This document shows, piece by piece, positions 48,239-56,434 of a DNA stretch of 64,000 nt. The notes beneath the pieces were generated by a model. The model was given only the letters and a program-made list of their open reading frames with translations, did not search any database and was not told where the DNA came from. The position numbers and the translations under genes are program-made. Numbering within the stretch: position 1 is the stretch's first letter; each line of letters begins with the position of its first letter. Source of the DNA: Azomonas agilis (GTDB lineage Bacteria > Pseudomonadota > Gammaproteobacteria > Pseudomonadales > Pseudomonadaceae); the NCBI RefSeq assembly GCF_007830255.1, contig NZ_VLKG01000007.1, positions 62,001-126,000 of the forward strand, given 5' to 3'.

Positions 48239-49447
48239 ATGACACACAGCGCTTCGCCTGTTCAGGCTTGGGGTGCCGTCTTTGCGATGTCACTGGCTGC
48301 CTTTGCCTTAGTGTCTTCCGAGTTTATGCCGGTCAGCCTACTCACACCCATTGCGACCGATTTACAGGTCACTGAGGGTCAGGCGGGGCAGGCGCTGTCC
48401 ATTTCAGGGGCTTTTGCGGTACTCACCAGCTTGTTGATCCCCTATTTAGCGGGAAATTTGGATCGAAAACGGGTGATTTTGTGCTTAACCTTCTTGATGT
48501 TGGTTTCGAGCGTAATTGTGACCTTTGCCCCGAACTATACGGTATTTATGCTGGGGCGCGCTCTGATTGGCGTGGCTGTCGGCGGCTTTTGGTCTCTGTC
48601 GGTATCGGTAGCCATGCGGCTGGTAGACAAGGAACATATCCCCCGAGCCTTGGCGATCTTAAACGCGGGTAATGCGCTGGCTTTGGTGTTAGCCGCCCCC
48701 TTAGGCAGTTTTTTAGGCGGATTGGTCGGTTGGCGCTGGGCGTTTTTTTGCCTGATTCCCGTGGCCGCCCTCACGTTGGCTTGGAAGTGGATCAGCCTGC
48801 CGACACTGAAAGCTGAGCCACCAGTCTCAGGCTCGCGTAATTTGCTCAAACTGCTGGCCCGTCCAGCGGTGGCTTTGGGAATGGCCGCCATGGCACTGTT
48901 TTTTATGGGTGAGTTTGCCTTGTTTACCTATTTGCGACCGTTCTTGGAGCAAGAGGCTCACCTGAGTGCGACAGGGCTTTCCCTGATACTTTTGCTAATG
49001 GGCGTAGCCGGGTTTTTTGGCACCCTTTGGATTGGAGCTTTTATTAATCGGGGCCTGTATGGAACCTTAGCGGCTATTCCCGCATTGATGGCGGTTATTG
49101 CCTTGTTACTGATGTATGTAGGGCATTCAATGGCCCTAAATGTCGTGCTGCTGGGAGTTTGGGGGCTGATTGCCACCGCTACTCCGGTCGGTTGGTGGAC
49201 TTGGTTAGCCCGCACCTTACCTAAAGAGGCCGAAGCCGGTGGCGGCTTGATGGTAGCGGTGATCCAACTGGCGATTATGCTGGGTGCCACCTTGGGCGGG
49301 GTTTTATTCGATGTTAGTGGCTATCAGGCCGCCTTTGGCCTCGCTGCGCTGTTACTGGTTGCAGCATCAGTGGTGACGCTGTGGGCGGCCCGTGTCGCTA
49401 CTCAAGCGGCCTCTAGCCATCCCGCTCCGGAGTTGGTGCTGGACTGA
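48239..49447 (+). CDS. MFS transporter, drug/sugar efflux type
   Basis: A 402-residue major-facilitator protein with twelve predicted helices, the N-terminal SSEFMPVSLLTPIATDLQVTEGQAG, motif A-like NLDRKRVI, and GRALIGVAVGGFWSLSVSVAMRLV. It resembles YdhP/AraJ-type exporters of sugars or drugs. ATG 48239 follows GAGG and gives the usual start; an upstream in-frame codon at 48182 is not supported. A strong bidirectional terminator follows. Confidence 0.88.
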   Translation: MTHSASPVQAWGAVFAMSLAAFALVSSEFMPVSLLTPIATDLQVTEGQAGQALSISGAFAVLTSLLIPYLAGNLDRKRVILCLTFLMLVSSVIVTFAPNYTVFMLGRALIGVAVGGFWSLSVSVAMRLVDKEHIPRALAILNAGNALALVLAAPLGSFLGGLVGWRWAFFCLIPVAALTLAWKWISLPTLKAEPPVSGSRNLLKLLARPAVALGMAAMALFFMGEFALFTYLRPFLEQEAHLSATGLSLILLLMGVAGFFGTLWIGAFINRGLYGTLAAIPALMAVIALLLMYVGHSMALNVVLLGVWGLIATATPVGWWTWLARTLPKEAEAGGGLMVAVIQLAIMLGATLGGVLFDVSGYQAAFGLAALLLVAASVVTLWAARVATQAASSHPAPELVLD

Positions 49448-49469
49448 TTTTTCCTGAAGCTAGGAACGA

Positions 49470-49496
49470 AAAAGGCCAATCTCAGATTGGCCTTTT
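49470..49496. terminator. Bidirectional intrinsic terminator
   Basis: AAAAGGCCAATC (49470-49481) and GATTGGCCTTTT (49485-49496) form a perfect twelve-base-pair stem with a three-base loop. T-rich sequence follows on the plus strand and the A-run gives T residues on the minus strand. It serves the MFS gene and the convergent glutathione S-transferase pair. Confidence 0.88.
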
Positions 49497-49511
49497 CTGT
49501 CTTTAACGCCA

Positions 49512-50216
49512 TCAATCTTCGTAGGCTTTAGGCGCTTTACGCGCTAATCCGTCGTAGGCATCCAGCATGCGCTCAATCCAAAGCCCGATGGGTTCTTCGG
49601 CGGGGAGCTTAATGCTGTCACTGACCAAGCGTGCCCACTGAAAAGCCCCAAATACGATGTGGTCGGCGAAGTTTGGCGCCTCTCCGGCTAAATAGGGCTG
49701 TAAAGCCAGCGTGTGATGCAAGGGCTTAAGAATCTGATAGAGGCTGATTAAGGCCGTTTCCTGTTGCTCGGCCAAGGTTTCTAGGGTGGCACCAAAGGCC
49801 GTTTCGCGGGTATGGCGGAAGTAGTCTTGGTCTTTTTCGTGCAGTATTTGAAAAATCTCCGGCAGGATCACTCCAGCAATGGCCGGATGCAGTACATCAT
49901 TAGTCCATTGATTGATGAAGCGGGCGAGGGCCTGTCCCTCGGCGGAACCAAACAGCGAGGGTGTTTCGGGATACTGCTGCTCCAGATACTCAGCAATAGT
50001 CCAACTGTCAGAGATCCAGCGCTCGCCATCCACCAGTACTGGGACTTTGCCTTGACCTGAGGCGGCAATGGCCTCTTTATCGGTGAAGCGCCAAGGTGGG
50101 GTTTCTACGGGTAATCCTTTGTGAGCCAGTGCCAGACGAATACGCCAGCAATAAGGACTAAAACGCACCCGATCATCCGCACCGGCCAGTTCAAACAGTT
50201 GTCGTGTCGAGGACAT
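49512..50216 (-). CDS. Glutathione S-transferase family protein
   Basis: A 234-residue protein with an N-terminal thioredoxin-like domain (FSPYCWRIRLALAHKGLPVET, then GKVPVLVDGERWISDSWTIAEYLEQQYP) and a C-terminal helical domain. The Ser/Cys in FSPYCW is where catalytic residues of beta-etherase-type GSTs occur. The substrate is unknown. It is the second gene of a pair, two bases after the upstream GST gene. Confidence 0.85.
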   Translation of the reverse strand: MSSTRQLFELAGADDRVRFSPYCWRIRLALAHKGLPVETPPWRFTDKEAIAASGQGKVPVLVDGERWISDSWTIAEYLEQQYPETPSLFGSAEGQALARFINQWTNDVLHPAIAGVILPEIFQILHEKDQDYFRHTRETAFGATLETLAEQQETALISLYQILKPLHHTLALQPYLAGEAPNFADHIVFGAFQWARLVSDSIKLPAEEPIGLWIERMLDAYDGLARKAPKAYED

Positions 50217-50218
50217 GA

Positions 50219-50920
50219 TTATTTTTCCTGTAGGTGAGCACCCGTTTGATTAAACAGCACGGAACGGGACTGATCGTTTACCGTAGGCGTGCTGTTAATG
50301 CGGCCCGCGAGGGCATAAGCCCGTTCAATGGCGGGTCGAGCCTGCAAACGCTCAAACCAGCGTTTTAGGTGTGGAAACTCCTCTAAATTCTGGCGTTGGC
50401 GCTCGTAAGGCACGATCCAAGGATAACAGGCCATGTCGGCAATGGAGTATTCCCCGGCAATAAAGGGCCGATCGGTAAGGCGTTTGTTCAAAACTCCGTA
50501 CAGGCGGTGGGTTTCCTTAACGTAGCGCTCAATGGCGTAGGGCAGTTGCTCCGGGGCGTACTGCACAAAATGATGATTTTGCCCCGCCATAGGCCCTAGT
50601 CCGCCCATTTGCCAAAACAGCCACTGCATGACCTCGGTGCGGGCCCGCACATCCTGCGGTAAAAATTGGCCGGTTTTATCCGCTAGATATTCCAGAATCG
50701 CCCCGGACTCAAACAAGCTGATCGGGTCGCCGCCATCCGCTGGTTCGGTATCTACGATGGCGGGAATACGGTTGTTGGGCGCAATGGCCAAGAACTCGGG
50801 CTTAAATTGCTCACCGGCACTGATATTGACCGGCAGCAGGCGGTAAGGAAGGCCGGTTTCTTCTAGGAAAATCGTGATTTTATGGCCGTTGGGGGTAGTC
50901 CAGTAATACAGATCAATCAT
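50219..50920 (-). CDS. Glutathione S-transferase family protein, YghU/YfcG-like
   Basis: A 233-residue protein starting MIDLYYWTTPNGHKITIFLEE, the N-terminus of the Nu-class (YfcG-type) GSTs, with Asn of the TPNGHK motif as the likely glutathione-activating residue, then NNRIPAIVD and SLFESGAILEYLADK. These enzymes show disulphide-reductase activity on glutathione disulphide. The reading frame continues upstream to 51100 only through the insertion element. No Shine-Dalgarno is visible before ATG 50920, probably because the element sits about 17 bases upstream. Confidence 0.85.
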   Translation of the reverse strand: MIDLYYWTTPNGHKITIFLEETGLPYRLLPVNISAGEQFKPEFLAIAPNNRIPAIVDTEPADGGDPISLFESGAILEYLADKTGQFLPQDVRARTEVMQWLFWQMGGLGPMAGQNHHFVQYAPEQLPYAIERYVKETHRLYGVLNKRLTDRPFIAGEYSIADMACYPWIVPYERQRQNLEEFPHLKRWFERLQARPAIERAYALAGRINSTPTVNDQSRSVLFNQTGAHLQEK

Positions 50921-50937
50921 CGTATTTGCGCGAGAGA

Positions 50938-50957
50938 CCCCGTACTTCAGTGCGGGG
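50938..50957 (+). repeat. Left-end imperfect palindrome of the IS605-type element
   Basis: CCCCGTAC (50938-50945) pairs with GTGCGGGG (50950-50957), one T-G wobble, loop TTCA. A second hairpin, GGCCAC/GTGGCC (50969-50984), follows. The first resembles the right-end hairpin in size and loop. Confidence 0.65.
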
Positions 50958-51046
50958 AGGGATAGCATGGCCACGCCAGTGGCCCCTGTTCTCGCTTCCT
51001 CCAGTTGATTGGCTATCTTTACAGCGGTTTTGATAAAATGTGACAC

Positions 51047-52168
51047 ATGGCTAACCGTGCGTACAAATACCGTTTCTACCCAACACCTGAGCAGGCTCAA
51101 TTACTGGCCCAGACGTTCGGCTGTACGCGCTTCGTTTATAACCATGTTCTGCGCTGGCGAACCGATGCGTTCTTCCAGCAGCGGGAGAAGGTCGGGTATC
51201 TGCAAGCCAATGCCGAACTCACCCGGATCAAGCGATCCGGTGAGTTTCCGTGGCTGAATGAGGTCTCCTGCGTCCCCTTGCAGCAGTGTCTTCGCCACCA
51301 GCAGGCGGCCTTCAAGAACTTCTTTGCAGGTCGCACGAAGTACCCGGTGTTCAAAAGCAAGAAACATCGGCAATCAGCTGAGTTCACCCGGTCGGCGTTT
51401 AGTTATCGGGACGGTCAGCTCTATATGGCCAAATCCAAAGTGGCTCTGAATATCCGCTGGAGTCGCCCACTTCCGTGCGAGCCTTCTACTGTTACGATTT
51501 CGAAGGACAGGGCGGGACGTTACTTCGTGTCCTGTCTGTGTGCGTTTGAACCCGAGGCCCTGCCCGTCACGCCGAACATGATCGGTATTGATCTGGGCCT
51601 GAAAGACCTGTTCGTCACCAGCGAGGGTGAACGCTTCGGTAATCCCCACCATACAGCTAAATACGCCAGCCGCTTGGCCAAGGCGCAGCGCCGACTCAGC
51701 CGTAAAAAGCTGGGTTCTGCCAACCGTGCTAAGGCTAGGCTGAAGGTCGCGCGTATTCACGCAAAAATCTCCGATGGCCGATTGGATCGCTTGCACAAGC
51801 TGTCCCGCAGACTGATTAACGAGAACCAAGTGGTCTGTGTCGAATCCCTTGCCGTGAAGAACCTGATCCGCAATCCGAAACTGAGCAAGGCTATTGCCGA
51901 TGCGGGCTGGGGCGAATTAGTGCGCCAAATCCAGTACAAAGGCGAATGGGCTGGACGGCAAGTTGTGCAGATCGACCGTTGGTATCCTAGCTCGAAGCGT
52001 TGCTCCTGCTGCGGGCATACGCTTGAGCACTTGCCTTTGGATGTGCGTAGATGGGACTGCTCGGAATGCGGAGCCGAACACGACCGCGATATAAATGCCG
52101 CGCTCAACATTAAAGCCGCCGGGCTGGCGGTGTTAGCCCTTGGAGAGCATGTAAGTGGCATCGGTTAA
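51047..52168 (+). CDS. tnpB: TnpB RNA-guided endonuclease (IS605 OrfB family)
   Basis: A 373-residue TnpB. The RuvC acidic triad is intact: Asp182 in GIDLGLKDLF, Glu266 in VVCVESLAV, Asp348 in HDRDINAALNI. A zinc ribbon uses Cys319/Cys322 and Cys338/Cys341 (CSCCG ... CSECG). The N-terminus MANRAYKYRFYPTPEQ is standard. TnpB proteins of this family cut DNA guided by an RNA (omega RNA) from the right end of their element. Because all key residues are present, this copy may be active. Confidence 0.92.
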   Translation: MANRAYKYRFYPTPEQAQLLAQTFGCTRFVYNHVLRWRTDAFFQQREKVGYLQANAELTRIKRSGEFPWLNEVSCVPLQQCLRHQQAAFKNFFAGRTKYPVFKSKKHRQSAEFTRSAFSYRDGQLYMAKSKVALNIRWSRPLPCEPSTVTISKDRAGRYFVSCLCAFEPEALPVTPNMIGIDLGLKDLFVTSEGERFGNPHHTAKYASRLAKAQRRLSRKKLGSANRAKARLKVARIHAKISDGRLDRLHKLSRRLINENQVVCVESLAVKNLIRNPKLSKAIADAGWGELVRQIQYKGEWAGRQVVQIDRWYPSSKRCSCCGHTLEHLPLDVRRWDCSECGAEHDRDINAALNIKAAGLAVLALGEHVSGIG

Positions 52169-52201
52169 GTACCGCTGTCCTGTGCTTGGTGAATTGGGAA
52201 T

Positions 52202-52221
52202 CCCCTTCCTTCTGGATGGGG
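52202..52221 (+). repeat. Right-end palindrome and likely 3' end of the TnpB guide RNA scaffold
   Basis: CCCC TTCC (52202-52209) pairs with GGA TGGGG (52214-52221) apart from one T-T mismatch, loop TTCT, followed by AGCAGTCAA. In studied elements the omega RNA covers the tnpB 3' end and this hairpin and continues into flanking DNA, which acts as guide. The guide here would start near 52231. Confidence 0.6.
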
Positions 52222-52419
52222 AGCAGTCAACCTATAGGGCTTGGGACTGAGGGGATAGCTCAAAATTCAGCGCTCAATTTGTCTATTAAGATATGCAAAA
52301 AATGAATTTCCCTCCCGGAAATATTCTATCTATTTTATATAGAAACAAGCCTTTTACCTCCTTTTTGGAATAAGCAAATGGCTTTTCGCGTATCCTGATA
52401 GACTGGCAGGGGAATCCTT

Positions 52420-53514
52420 ATGAGCGTTCAAATTCTCGGCATGATCGGTCACCGACTGTCCTCGGAAACCATCAGCCCCATCGGCCCGATTTTCGACAAA
52501 GATTACATCCGCAACTTTGCTCAGGCCCACGAAGACGCCGGATTTGATCGTATTCTGGTGGGGTACTGGTCGGATCAGCCCGACGGCTTTTTAGTCACCG
52601 CTTGGGCGGGTTTGGCTACTCAGCGCATCGGTTTATTGCTGGCCCATCGCCCCGGATTTGTAGCCCCCACGCTGGCCGCTCGTAAGCTGGTCACCTTGGA
52701 TCGCCTGCTGGATGGCCGTTTGGCGCTGAACGTCATCAGTGGTGGTAGCAATGTTGAACAGCGCAAGGACGGCGACTTTCTCGAACACGACGAGCGCTAC
52801 GCTCGCACCGACGAGTTTTTGGATGTACTGAAACAGGAATGGACTTCGGAAAAACCCTTTAACTACAAAGGCCAGTATTACCAAGTAGAAAATGCCTTTT
52901 CCGCGATTAAAAGTGAGCAAAAACCCCATTTGCCGGTGTTTTTCAGCGGTGCTTCGGAGGCGGCGATTCGCGTCGCGGCCAAGCACGCTGATGTGTACAT
53001 GCTGTGGGGCGAGTCTTTAGATAAAACCCGTGAGTTAGTGGAACAAGTCCGCACGGAAGCGGCGAAACAGGGACGTTCTATTGAATTTAGCGTTTCCTTG
53101 CGCCCGATTTTAGGCCGCACTGAAGAAGAAGCTTGGGCCAAGGCCGAGCAGATTCTGCACAGCGCCCGCGAGCGTCAGGAGCAAGAGGGGGATCTGGAAG
53201 TATCCCTAAAGCCCGAAAGCATTGGCGCACAGCGCCTGCGCGACACCGTAGCTTTGGGCGAGCGTGTAGACAAACGCCTGTGGACGGGCATTGCTAAGCT
53301 GGTGGGGGGTGGCCACAACTCTACCGCCTTAGTGGGCACGCCGGAGCAAGTCGCCGATGCGCTGCTGGATTACTACGATCTGGGCATTCGCTACCTGCTG
53401 GTGCGTGGCTTTGATCCTTTAAACGATGCCGCCGAATACGGCCAAGAGCTGCTACCACTGATCCGGGCTAAAGTCGCTGCCCGCGATGCCGAAACTGAGC
53501 AACGCCGCGCCTGA
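52420..53514 (+). CDS. LLM-class flavin monooxygenase, alkanesulfonate type
   Basis: A 364-residue bacterial luciferase-like TIM barrel that uses reduced FMN. Segments NVISGGSNVEQRKDGDFLEHDERYARTDEFL and PVFFSGASEAAIRVAAKHADVYMLWGE are typical of the SsuD/SfnG group, which releases sulfite or sulfinate from organosulfur compounds. N-terminal divergence from SsuD (MSVQILGMIGHRLSSET) argues for another substrate such as a dialkyl sulfone or aryl sulfonate. No flavin reductase gene is adjacent. It opens the organosulfur locus. Its upstream region (52231-52419) is AT-rich with no clear promoter match. Confidence 0.85.
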   Translation: MSVQILGMIGHRLSSETISPIGPIFDKDYIRNFAQAHEDAGFDRILVGYWSDQPDGFLVTAWAGLATQRIGLLLAHRPGFVAPTLAARKLVTLDRLLDGRLALNVISGGSNVEQRKDGDFLEHDERYARTDEFLDVLKQEWTSEKPFNYKGQYYQVENAFSAIKSEQKPHLPVFFSGASEAAIRVAAKHADVYMLWGESLDKTRELVEQVRTEAAKQGRSIEFSVSLRPILGRTEEEAWAKAEQILHSARERQEQEGDLEVSLKPESIGAQRLRDTVALGERVDKRLWTGIAKLVGGGHNSTALVGTPEQVADALLDYYDLGIRYLLVRGFDPLNDAAEYGQELLPLIRAKVAARDAETEQRRA

Positions 53515-53565
53515 TTGATCTGCTACCTCTGTTTTTGCCATTCCTCTTCAGCCACGCCTGCGCGA

Positions 53566-53607
53566 CCGTACCAACGGAGCGTCCTTTTTTCTTACGAAGG
53601 AGACGCT
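53566..53607 (+). promoter_or_regulatory. Two-hairpin leader with a buried Shine-Dalgarno
   Basis: Hairpin one is CCGT-ACCA-ACGG (53566-53577). Hairpin two pairs AGCGTC (53578-53583) with GACGCT (53602-53607) and CTT with AAG, covering AAGGAG (53597-53602), the only ribosome binding site for the short ORF at 53610. This arrangement could switch translation of the short ORF. Confidence 0.5.
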
Positions 53608-53609
53608 AC

Positions 53610-53684
53610 GTGAACACCTGCCTTGATTCGAGCACAGCCCTCAGCGCTTCCTTCGCCCCTTTCTGTTTTTCTCATCAGGTTTAG
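53610..53684 (+). CDS. Candidate 24-residue leader peptide upstream of a sulfonate-binding protein
   Basis: A GTG-started ORF with AAGGAG seven bases upstream encodes MNTCLDSSTALS then ASFAPFCFSHQV, ending in TAG three bases before the ATG of the binding-protein gene. It has two Cys residues and no recognisable domain. The SD is embedded in a hairpin. It may be a translated uORF controlling the downstream operon; no peptide function is claimed. Confidence 0.45.
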   Translation: MNTCLDSSTALSASFAPFCFSHQV

Positions 53685-53687
53685 GTC

Positions 53688-54650
53688 ATGAATCCATTCA
53701 ACGGCTGGCTGGCGGCTAGCCTGCTCGGTATCGCTTTGGCGTTTGGCGGCACTGCGTCAGCACAAACCCTGATTGTCGGCGATCAGAGCTTTAATAACCG
53801 CACTGTGATGGAGGCGGCGGGGGTTCTGGAAGGACTGCCCTACACTCTGGAATGGAAGCAATTTACCGCCGGCTCCCCCGTAGCCGAAGCCCTGAACGTG
53901 GGCAGCTTAGACATTGGCTTTTTGGGCGATGCGCCGCCGCTGTTTTTAGGCGCTTTGGGCGCGCCGATTAAGGTAATTGGCATCAGCCGTCAGGATTTGG
54001 ACGGTGTGGCTATTTTAGTGCGCAAGGATTCGCCGATCCAAAAACTCTCCGATCTGCGCGGTAAAAGTGCCGCCATCTGGAAAGGCTCTTGGAGTCAGCA
54101 ACTGCTGTTCACCGCCTTAGCTAAGGAAGGCATTGCCCCTTCAGAACTGGACTTACGCTATCTGGGCGCGCTGGATGCGTCCCATGCCTTGGAAGGCGGA
54201 TCGGTGGATGTGATCGCCACCTGGGAGCCCTATGTCACACAGCAGGAGCTGAGCGGCGCACGGGTGCTGGCTACCGCCAAGGGACTGATCCCCGCCCAGA
54301 GTTTTTTAGTGGCTACGGATAAGGCCATTGCTACTAAGCATGCCCTGTTGGGGGATTTTCTCCAGCGCCTGTACAAAGCCCGCGAATGGGCCCAGCAGCC
54401 GGGTAACAGTGAGCGTTATGCCAAGGCGTGGGTGGAGTTGACCAAAGCTGATGCCGAAGTCGCCCGCCGTTGGTTTGCCCGCGCCGCTATTCGCCTTGAG
54501 CCCATCAGCGATCAAAACATCAGCGAAGCTCAACAAACCGTCGATTTTTTCCACAGCATTAATCTGGTCAAAGGCTATCAGGCCCGCACCCTGTTTGACC
54601 CTTCGTTTAACCAGTATTTGCCCGCCACTAATCCTCAAGCTGCACGCTAA
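53688..54650 (+). CDS. Periplasmic sulfonate-type binding protein 1
   Basis: A 320-residue exported protein (signal peptide ending ASAQ, about residue 26) of the SsuA/NMT1 family: LIVGDQSFNNRTVMEAAGVLEGLPYTLEW, SLDIGFLGDAPPLFLGAL, and VIATWEPYVTQQELSGARVL. Such proteins deliver alkanesulfonates or related compounds to an ABC importer. It is the first of four similar proteins in the operon and lies three bases after a short leader ORF. Confidence 0.87.
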   Translation: MNPFNGWLAASLLGIALAFGGTASAQTLIVGDQSFNNRTVMEAAGVLEGLPYTLEWKQFTAGSPVAEALNVGSLDIGFLGDAPPLFLGALGAPIKVIGISRQDLDGVAILVRKDSPIQKLSDLRGKSAAIWKGSWSQQLLFTALAKEGIAPSELDLRYLGALDASHALEGGSVDVIATWEPYVTQQELSGARVLATAKGLIPAQSFLVATDKAIATKHALLGDFLQRLYKAREWAQQPGNSERYAKAWVELTKADAEVARRWFARAAIRLEPISDQNISEAQQTVDFFHSINLVKGYQARTLFDPSFNQYLPATNPQAAR

Positions 54651-54667
54651 GACGCAAGGAGTTGCCC

Positions 54668-55441
54668 GTGAACGCCCTTACCCAAATCCAGCCCGTTAAA
54701 GACCGCGTGACCCCGGAAGAATGGGAAGCCCGAGTCAAGTTAGCCGCCGCCTACCGTTTGGCCGCCTTAGAAGGCTGGACCGATCACATCTACACCCATT
54801 TCTCCATCCGTGTGCCCGGCCCGGATCGGCATTTTCTGATCAATCCCTATGGCCTGACCTTTGACGAAATCACCGCCTCCAGCTTGGTGAAGGTGGACAT
54901 TAACGGAGACCTAGTGGACGACCCCAGCGGTTTAGGCATCAACCCGGCGGGATTTGTGATTCACAGCGCCATCCACCGTGCCCGTGAACATACTCATGCC
55001 GTGCTGCACACCCACACCACCGCTGGGATTGCGGTTTCTGCGCAGAAAGAAGGGCTGCTGGCTATCTCCCAACACGCCGCACGCTTCTACAAACGCTTGG
55101 CTTACCACGATTACGAAGGCATTGCCCTAGAGCTGGACGAACAACAGCGCCTGATTGCCGATATCGGCGATAAGGATGCGTTGGTGTTGCGCAACCACGG
55201 CCTGCTGACTTCCGGTCGCACCATTGAAGAAGCCTTCTATAACCTGTTCTTCCTCGAACGGGCCAGCGCTGCCCAAATCGCCGCCCAAGCCGGTGGTGCA
55301 GAGCTGATCATCCTCTCCGATGCAGTGGCCGAGAAAGCCGCCCGAGGCTTCGAAAAGGCTGTGGCCAGCGAGCGTCCCAAGCTGCATTGGGATGCGGCGG
55401 TGCGCCGTTTAGAGCGCCTCGACCCCAGCTACGCCCACTAA
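54668..55441 (+). CDS. Class II aldolase/adducin family protein
   Basis: A 257-residue protein of the class II aldolase fold. Metal-binding histidines are visible in AVLHTHTTAGIAVSA and LRNHGLLTSG, with an N-terminal GWTDHIYTHFSIRVPG. Members are aldolases, epimerases or decarboxylases of phosphorylated or hydroxy acids. GTG 54668 is chosen because AAGGAG lies six bases upstream; a TTG at 54662 is too close to it. Lying between two binding-protein genes, it may process a carbon skeleton left after desulfonation, which is inference. Confidence 0.83.
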   Translation: MNALTQIQPVKDRVTPEEWEARVKLAAAYRLAALEGWTDHIYTHFSIRVPGPDRHFLINPYGLTFDEITASSLVKVDINGDLVDDPSGLGINPAGFVIHSAIHRAREHTHAVLHTHTTAGIAVSAQKEGLLAISQHAARFYKRLAYHDYEGIALELDEQQRLIADIGDKDALVLRNHGLLTSGRTIEEAFYNLFFLERASAAQIAAQAGGAELIILSDAVAEKAARGFEKAVASERPKLHWDAAVRRLERLDPSYAH

Positions 55442-55453
55442 TCGGAGGCCCGC

Positions 55454-56401
55454 ATGAAGGCTCAATTTGGCTGGCTGGCTTTAGTGGCGCTGTTGCACAG
55501 TGGTTTTGCAAGTGCAGCGGAGCCCATTACCCTGCGGGTGGCTGACCAAAAGGGCAACATGCGGGCGCAATTGGAAGCGGCGGGGGCACTCAAGGAGGAG
55601 CTGCCCTACAAGATTCATTGGGCCGAGTTTCCTGCTGCCGCACCCTTGGCCGAAGCCCTAAACGCAGGGGCGGTGGACATCGGCATCATTGGGGACGCGC
55701 CACTGCTGTTTGCCCTAGCAGCGGGTGCGCCCTTAAAAGCCATTGCGGTGAATAAATCCGATCCCTACGGCACCGCGCTGTTGGTGGTGTCGGAAAGCCC
55801 GTTAAAAAATGCAGCGGATTTGAAAGGCAAACGCATTGCCACCGGACGCGGTTCCATCGGTCATCTGGTGGCCTTAAAGGCTTTAGAGCAAGCCGGTTTG
55901 ACCGAGCAGGACGTGGAGTTTCGTTTCCTTGGCCCGGTGGATGCCAAAACTGCTTTGAATAACGGCTCGGTGGACGTTTGGTCAACTTGGGAGCCTTACA
56001 CGGCCTTGGTGGAAACCAGCCAGCAAGGGCGCGTGTTGGTCAACGGGCGTGGCTTGTGGGCCGGCAATAGTTTTATCGCCGCCACCCGCTCAGCGCTGGA
56101 AGATCCAGCCAAGCGCCAAGCCATTCAAGATTATCTGTACCGCCTGAGCGCCGCTCAAAAGTGGGCCTATCAGCATCTGGACAGCTACGCCAAAACCTTG
56201 GCCCAGATTATCGGCTTCCCGGAACAGGCCGCGCGGCTGTCCTTTGAGCGCCGTGCTTTGCATTGGCAGCAAGTGGATGATCCGGCCTTGATCCGCCAGC
56301 AACAAAGCACCGCCGATTTTTATCAGGCCCACGGCTTATTGGCTCAGCCCTTGGACGTCAGCAGCACCTTTGATCCCAGTTTTCAGATTGAGCGCCCCTA
56401 A
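55454..56401 (+). CDS. Periplasmic sulfonate-type binding protein 2
   Basis: A 315-residue exported protein (signal peptide ending ASAAEP, about residue 22) of the SsuA family: LRVADQKGNMRAQLEAAGALKEELPYKIHW, AVDIGIIGDAPLLFALAAG, VDVWSTWEPYTALVE. It differs from binding proteins 1 and 3 in the ligand loop (KGNMRAQ instead of SFNNRTV or NYYNVRA), suggesting another substrate. It follows the aldolase gene by twelve bases. Confidence 0.86.
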   Translation: MKAQFGWLALVALLHSGFASAAEPITLRVADQKGNMRAQLEAAGALKEELPYKIHWAEFPAAAPLAEALNAGAVDIGIIGDAPLLFALAAGAPLKAIAVNKSDPYGTALLVVSESPLKNAADLKGKRIATGRGSIGHLVALKALEQAGLTEQDVEFRFLGPVDAKTALNNGSVDVWSTWEPYTALVETSQQGRVLVNGRGLWAGNSFIAATRSALEDPAKRQAIQDYLYRLSAAQKWAYQHLDSYAKTLAQIIGFPEQAARLSFERRALHWQQVDDPALIRQQQSTADFYQAHGLLAQPLDVSSTFDPSFQIERP

Positions 56402-56434
56402 GCGTTCTCCCCTTATTAATGCACTGGAGCTTTC

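Larger units (their letters stand above)
50930..52230 (+). mobile_element. IS200/IS605-type element carrying only tnpB
   Basis: An intact tnpB is flanked by two subterminal hairpins in the same orientation (50938-50957 and 52202-52221), as expected for IS605-family left and right ends. No Y1 transposase (tnpA) is present, so the element is nonautonomous (IS1341-type). Ends are approximate: the right end is put at TCAA (52227-52230) from its spacing to the hairpin, and the left end just before the first hairpin. It lies in the divergent gap between the GST pair and the organosulfur genes. Confidence 0.7.

Noticed and set aside
50921-51100. N-terminal extension of the YghU-like GST
   Set aside because: The extra 60 residues are translated from the insertion-element end, and homologues begin at MIDLYYWTTPNGHK.
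53566-53607. A third copy of the paired leader motif in front of the first binding-protein gene
   Set aside because: The hairpins here do not contain the GGYTAACCATCGGG or CAGGTYTACC blocks. Similarity is limited to a short TACCAA stretch, so it is treated as a different element.
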